This document shows, one piece after another, positions 4,738-5,641 of a DNA stretch of 5,641 nucleotides. This stretch comes from Deltaproteobacteria bacterium GWA2_55_10 (GTDB lineage Bacteria; Desulfobacterota; GWC2-55-46). The translations under genes and the position numbers were made by a program. Position 1 is the first letter of the stretch. Each line of letters starts with the position of its first letter. The notes below the pieces were generated by a model. It saw nothing but the letters and a program-made list of their open reading frames with translations, did not search any database and was not told the DNA's origin. The stretch covers positions 1 to 5,641 of the forward strand of contig MGPL01000125.1 of assembly GCA_001797415.1 (NCBI GenBank). The letters run 5' to 3'.

Positions 4738-5641
4738 AGACCCTCCAGAAATACATTCTCTCTGAGTTCCTGAAGCTCCTCGCCATAGCGGCGGCGGGCT
4801 TTCTCGTGGTCTTCATAACCGTGGACCTCTTCGAGAACATGGACAACCTCATCAAGCACAAGGTGCCCTTCTTCGCGGCATTCTCCTTCTTCCTGTACAA
4901 AGTGCCTTTCATCCTGGTCCAGATCGCGCCCATTGCAGTGCTTGTGGCGACACTTATCTCTCTCGGCCTGTTCTCCAAGCACGGCGAGGTAACGGCGATG
5001 AAGGCGGGCGGCGTGAGGATACTGAAGGCGGTAACGCCGATCCTGACGGCAGGGCTTGTCATATCCTTAGGCGTGATACTCATAAACGAGTATGTCTCGC
5101 CCGCCGCCACGAAAAAATCGGACATATTCAGGAAGAAGTGGTTCGGCGCGCAGGAGGGCACGTTTGGCAGGGAGGGCCTCTGGGTCAAGACAGAGTCCGG
5201 CATCCTGAACGTCAAGCACGTTGACTTTACGCACAACACCCTTAACGGCGTAACCTACTTCATAATCGAAAAGCCCTTTAAACTGACCAGCAGGATACAT
5301 TCGAGGTCAGCCGCCTGGCGAAACGACAGATGGATAGCTGAGAGCGCGACCGTATGGAAATTCACTCCGGGCGGAGAGGCGCAAAAACAGATCCAGGCCG
5401 GATTTACCTTCACAGACCTGTCGGAGCCCGAGGAGCTGGTGAACCTGGAGAACTTCCAGCAGAACATGAGCTTCAACGACCTGAGGGAATATGTGAACGA
5501 CCTCGAGGACGAAGGCTATGAGGCCACCAAGTACAAGATAGACCTCTGGGGCAAGCTCACCTTCCCGCTCGTTAACTTCATAATGGTGCTCGTGGGCATT
5601 CCGTTCGCCCTGAAGACCGGCAGGTACAGCGGCATAGCCTC
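4734..5641 (+). CDS. lptG: LptG, LPS export ABC transporter permease (3' end outside window)
   Basis: The partner permease of LptF; the frame is open to the window edge, covering 302 full codons. It starts MKTLQKYILSEFLKLLAIAA, with ATG inside the ATGA overlap with the lptF stop (4734-4737) and GAAGG 8 nt upstream, so translation is coupled. Membrane segments lie near 12-31, 48-78 and 100-117, then a periplasmic beta-jellyroll of about 125-228. LFSKHGEVTAMKAGGV (79-94) is the cytoplasmic loop typical of this family, and DLWGKLTFPLVNFIMVLVGI (270-289) begins the fourth segment. A little over 50 residues, including the last two membrane segments, should lie beyond the end. LptG was distinguished from LptF by gene order and N-terminus; the two families are homologous. 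Confidence 0.93.
   Translation, partial: MKTLQKYILSEFLKLLAIAAAGFLVVFITVDLFENMDNLIKHKVPFFAAFSFFLYKVPFILVQIAPIAVLVATLISLGLFSKHGEVTAMKAGGVRILKAVTPILTAGLVISLGVILINEYVSPAATKKSDIFRKKWFGAQEGTFGREGLWVKTESGILNVKHVDFTHNTLNGVTYFIIEKPFKLTSRIHSRSAAWRNDRWIAESATVWKFTPGGEAQKQIQAGFTFTDLSEPEELVNLENFQQNMSFNDLREYVNDLEDEGYEATKYKIDLWGKLTFPLVNFIMVLVGIPFALKTGRYSGIA

Noticed and set aside
4154..5476. Minus-strand open frames over lptF and lptG
   Set aside because: They are antisense shadows of the G+C-rich lpt genes, whose plus-strand reading matches the permease family throughout.

Overview
The window comes from a diderm (Gram-negative) bacterium. The best evidence is the pair of overlapping genes for LptF and LptG, the inner-membrane permease of the lipopolysaccharide export machine, at the right end. 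The style of these proteins, the tRNAs with encoded CCA and the G+C-rich core genes would suit a Desulfobacterota/Nitrospirota-like lineage, but that placement is an impression, not something the window proves.

Layout from left to right. Positions 1-228 are non-coding and G-rich, with a terminator hairpin. On the minus strand there follows a stand-alone protein with a type I restriction HsdR N-terminal-like, PD-(D/E)XK nuclease fold (229-1023). Next is a bidirectional terminator (1171-1206), then a HigBA-type toxin-antitoxin operon on the minus strand (toxin 1573-1905, antitoxin 1244-1576) with a near-consensus promoter. Positions 1906-2194 hold no gene but are dense in secondary structure: a terminator-like hairpin, a partial copy of the tRNA-Glu 3' end, a roughly 98-bp imperfect palindromic element, and a perfect 23-bp inverted repeat that abuts the tRNA. 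A minus-strand tRNA-Lys(TTT) / tRNA-Glu(TTC) unit has its own promoter. Next, still on the minus strand, come a small XRE-type DNA-binding protein (2473-2865) and a HEPN-domain protein (2949-3392). Finally a divergent intergenic region leads to the plus-strand lptF-lptG operon, with lptG cut by the window end.

lptF and lptG work together: with LptB they form the ABC transporter that extracts LPS from the inner membrane. The genes to the left look like a small accessory or defence-flavoured patch beside tRNA genes: a nuclease-like protein, a toxin-antitoxin pair and a HEPN/XRE pair. The nuclease-like gene is visibly more A+T-rich than lptFG, which fits separate acquisition. No complete, recognisable new defence system can be proved here. 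The observations most worth following are the HEPN/XRE pair, the palindromic element next to tRNA-Glu, and several promoters placed so close to start codons that the mRNAs may be leaderless.
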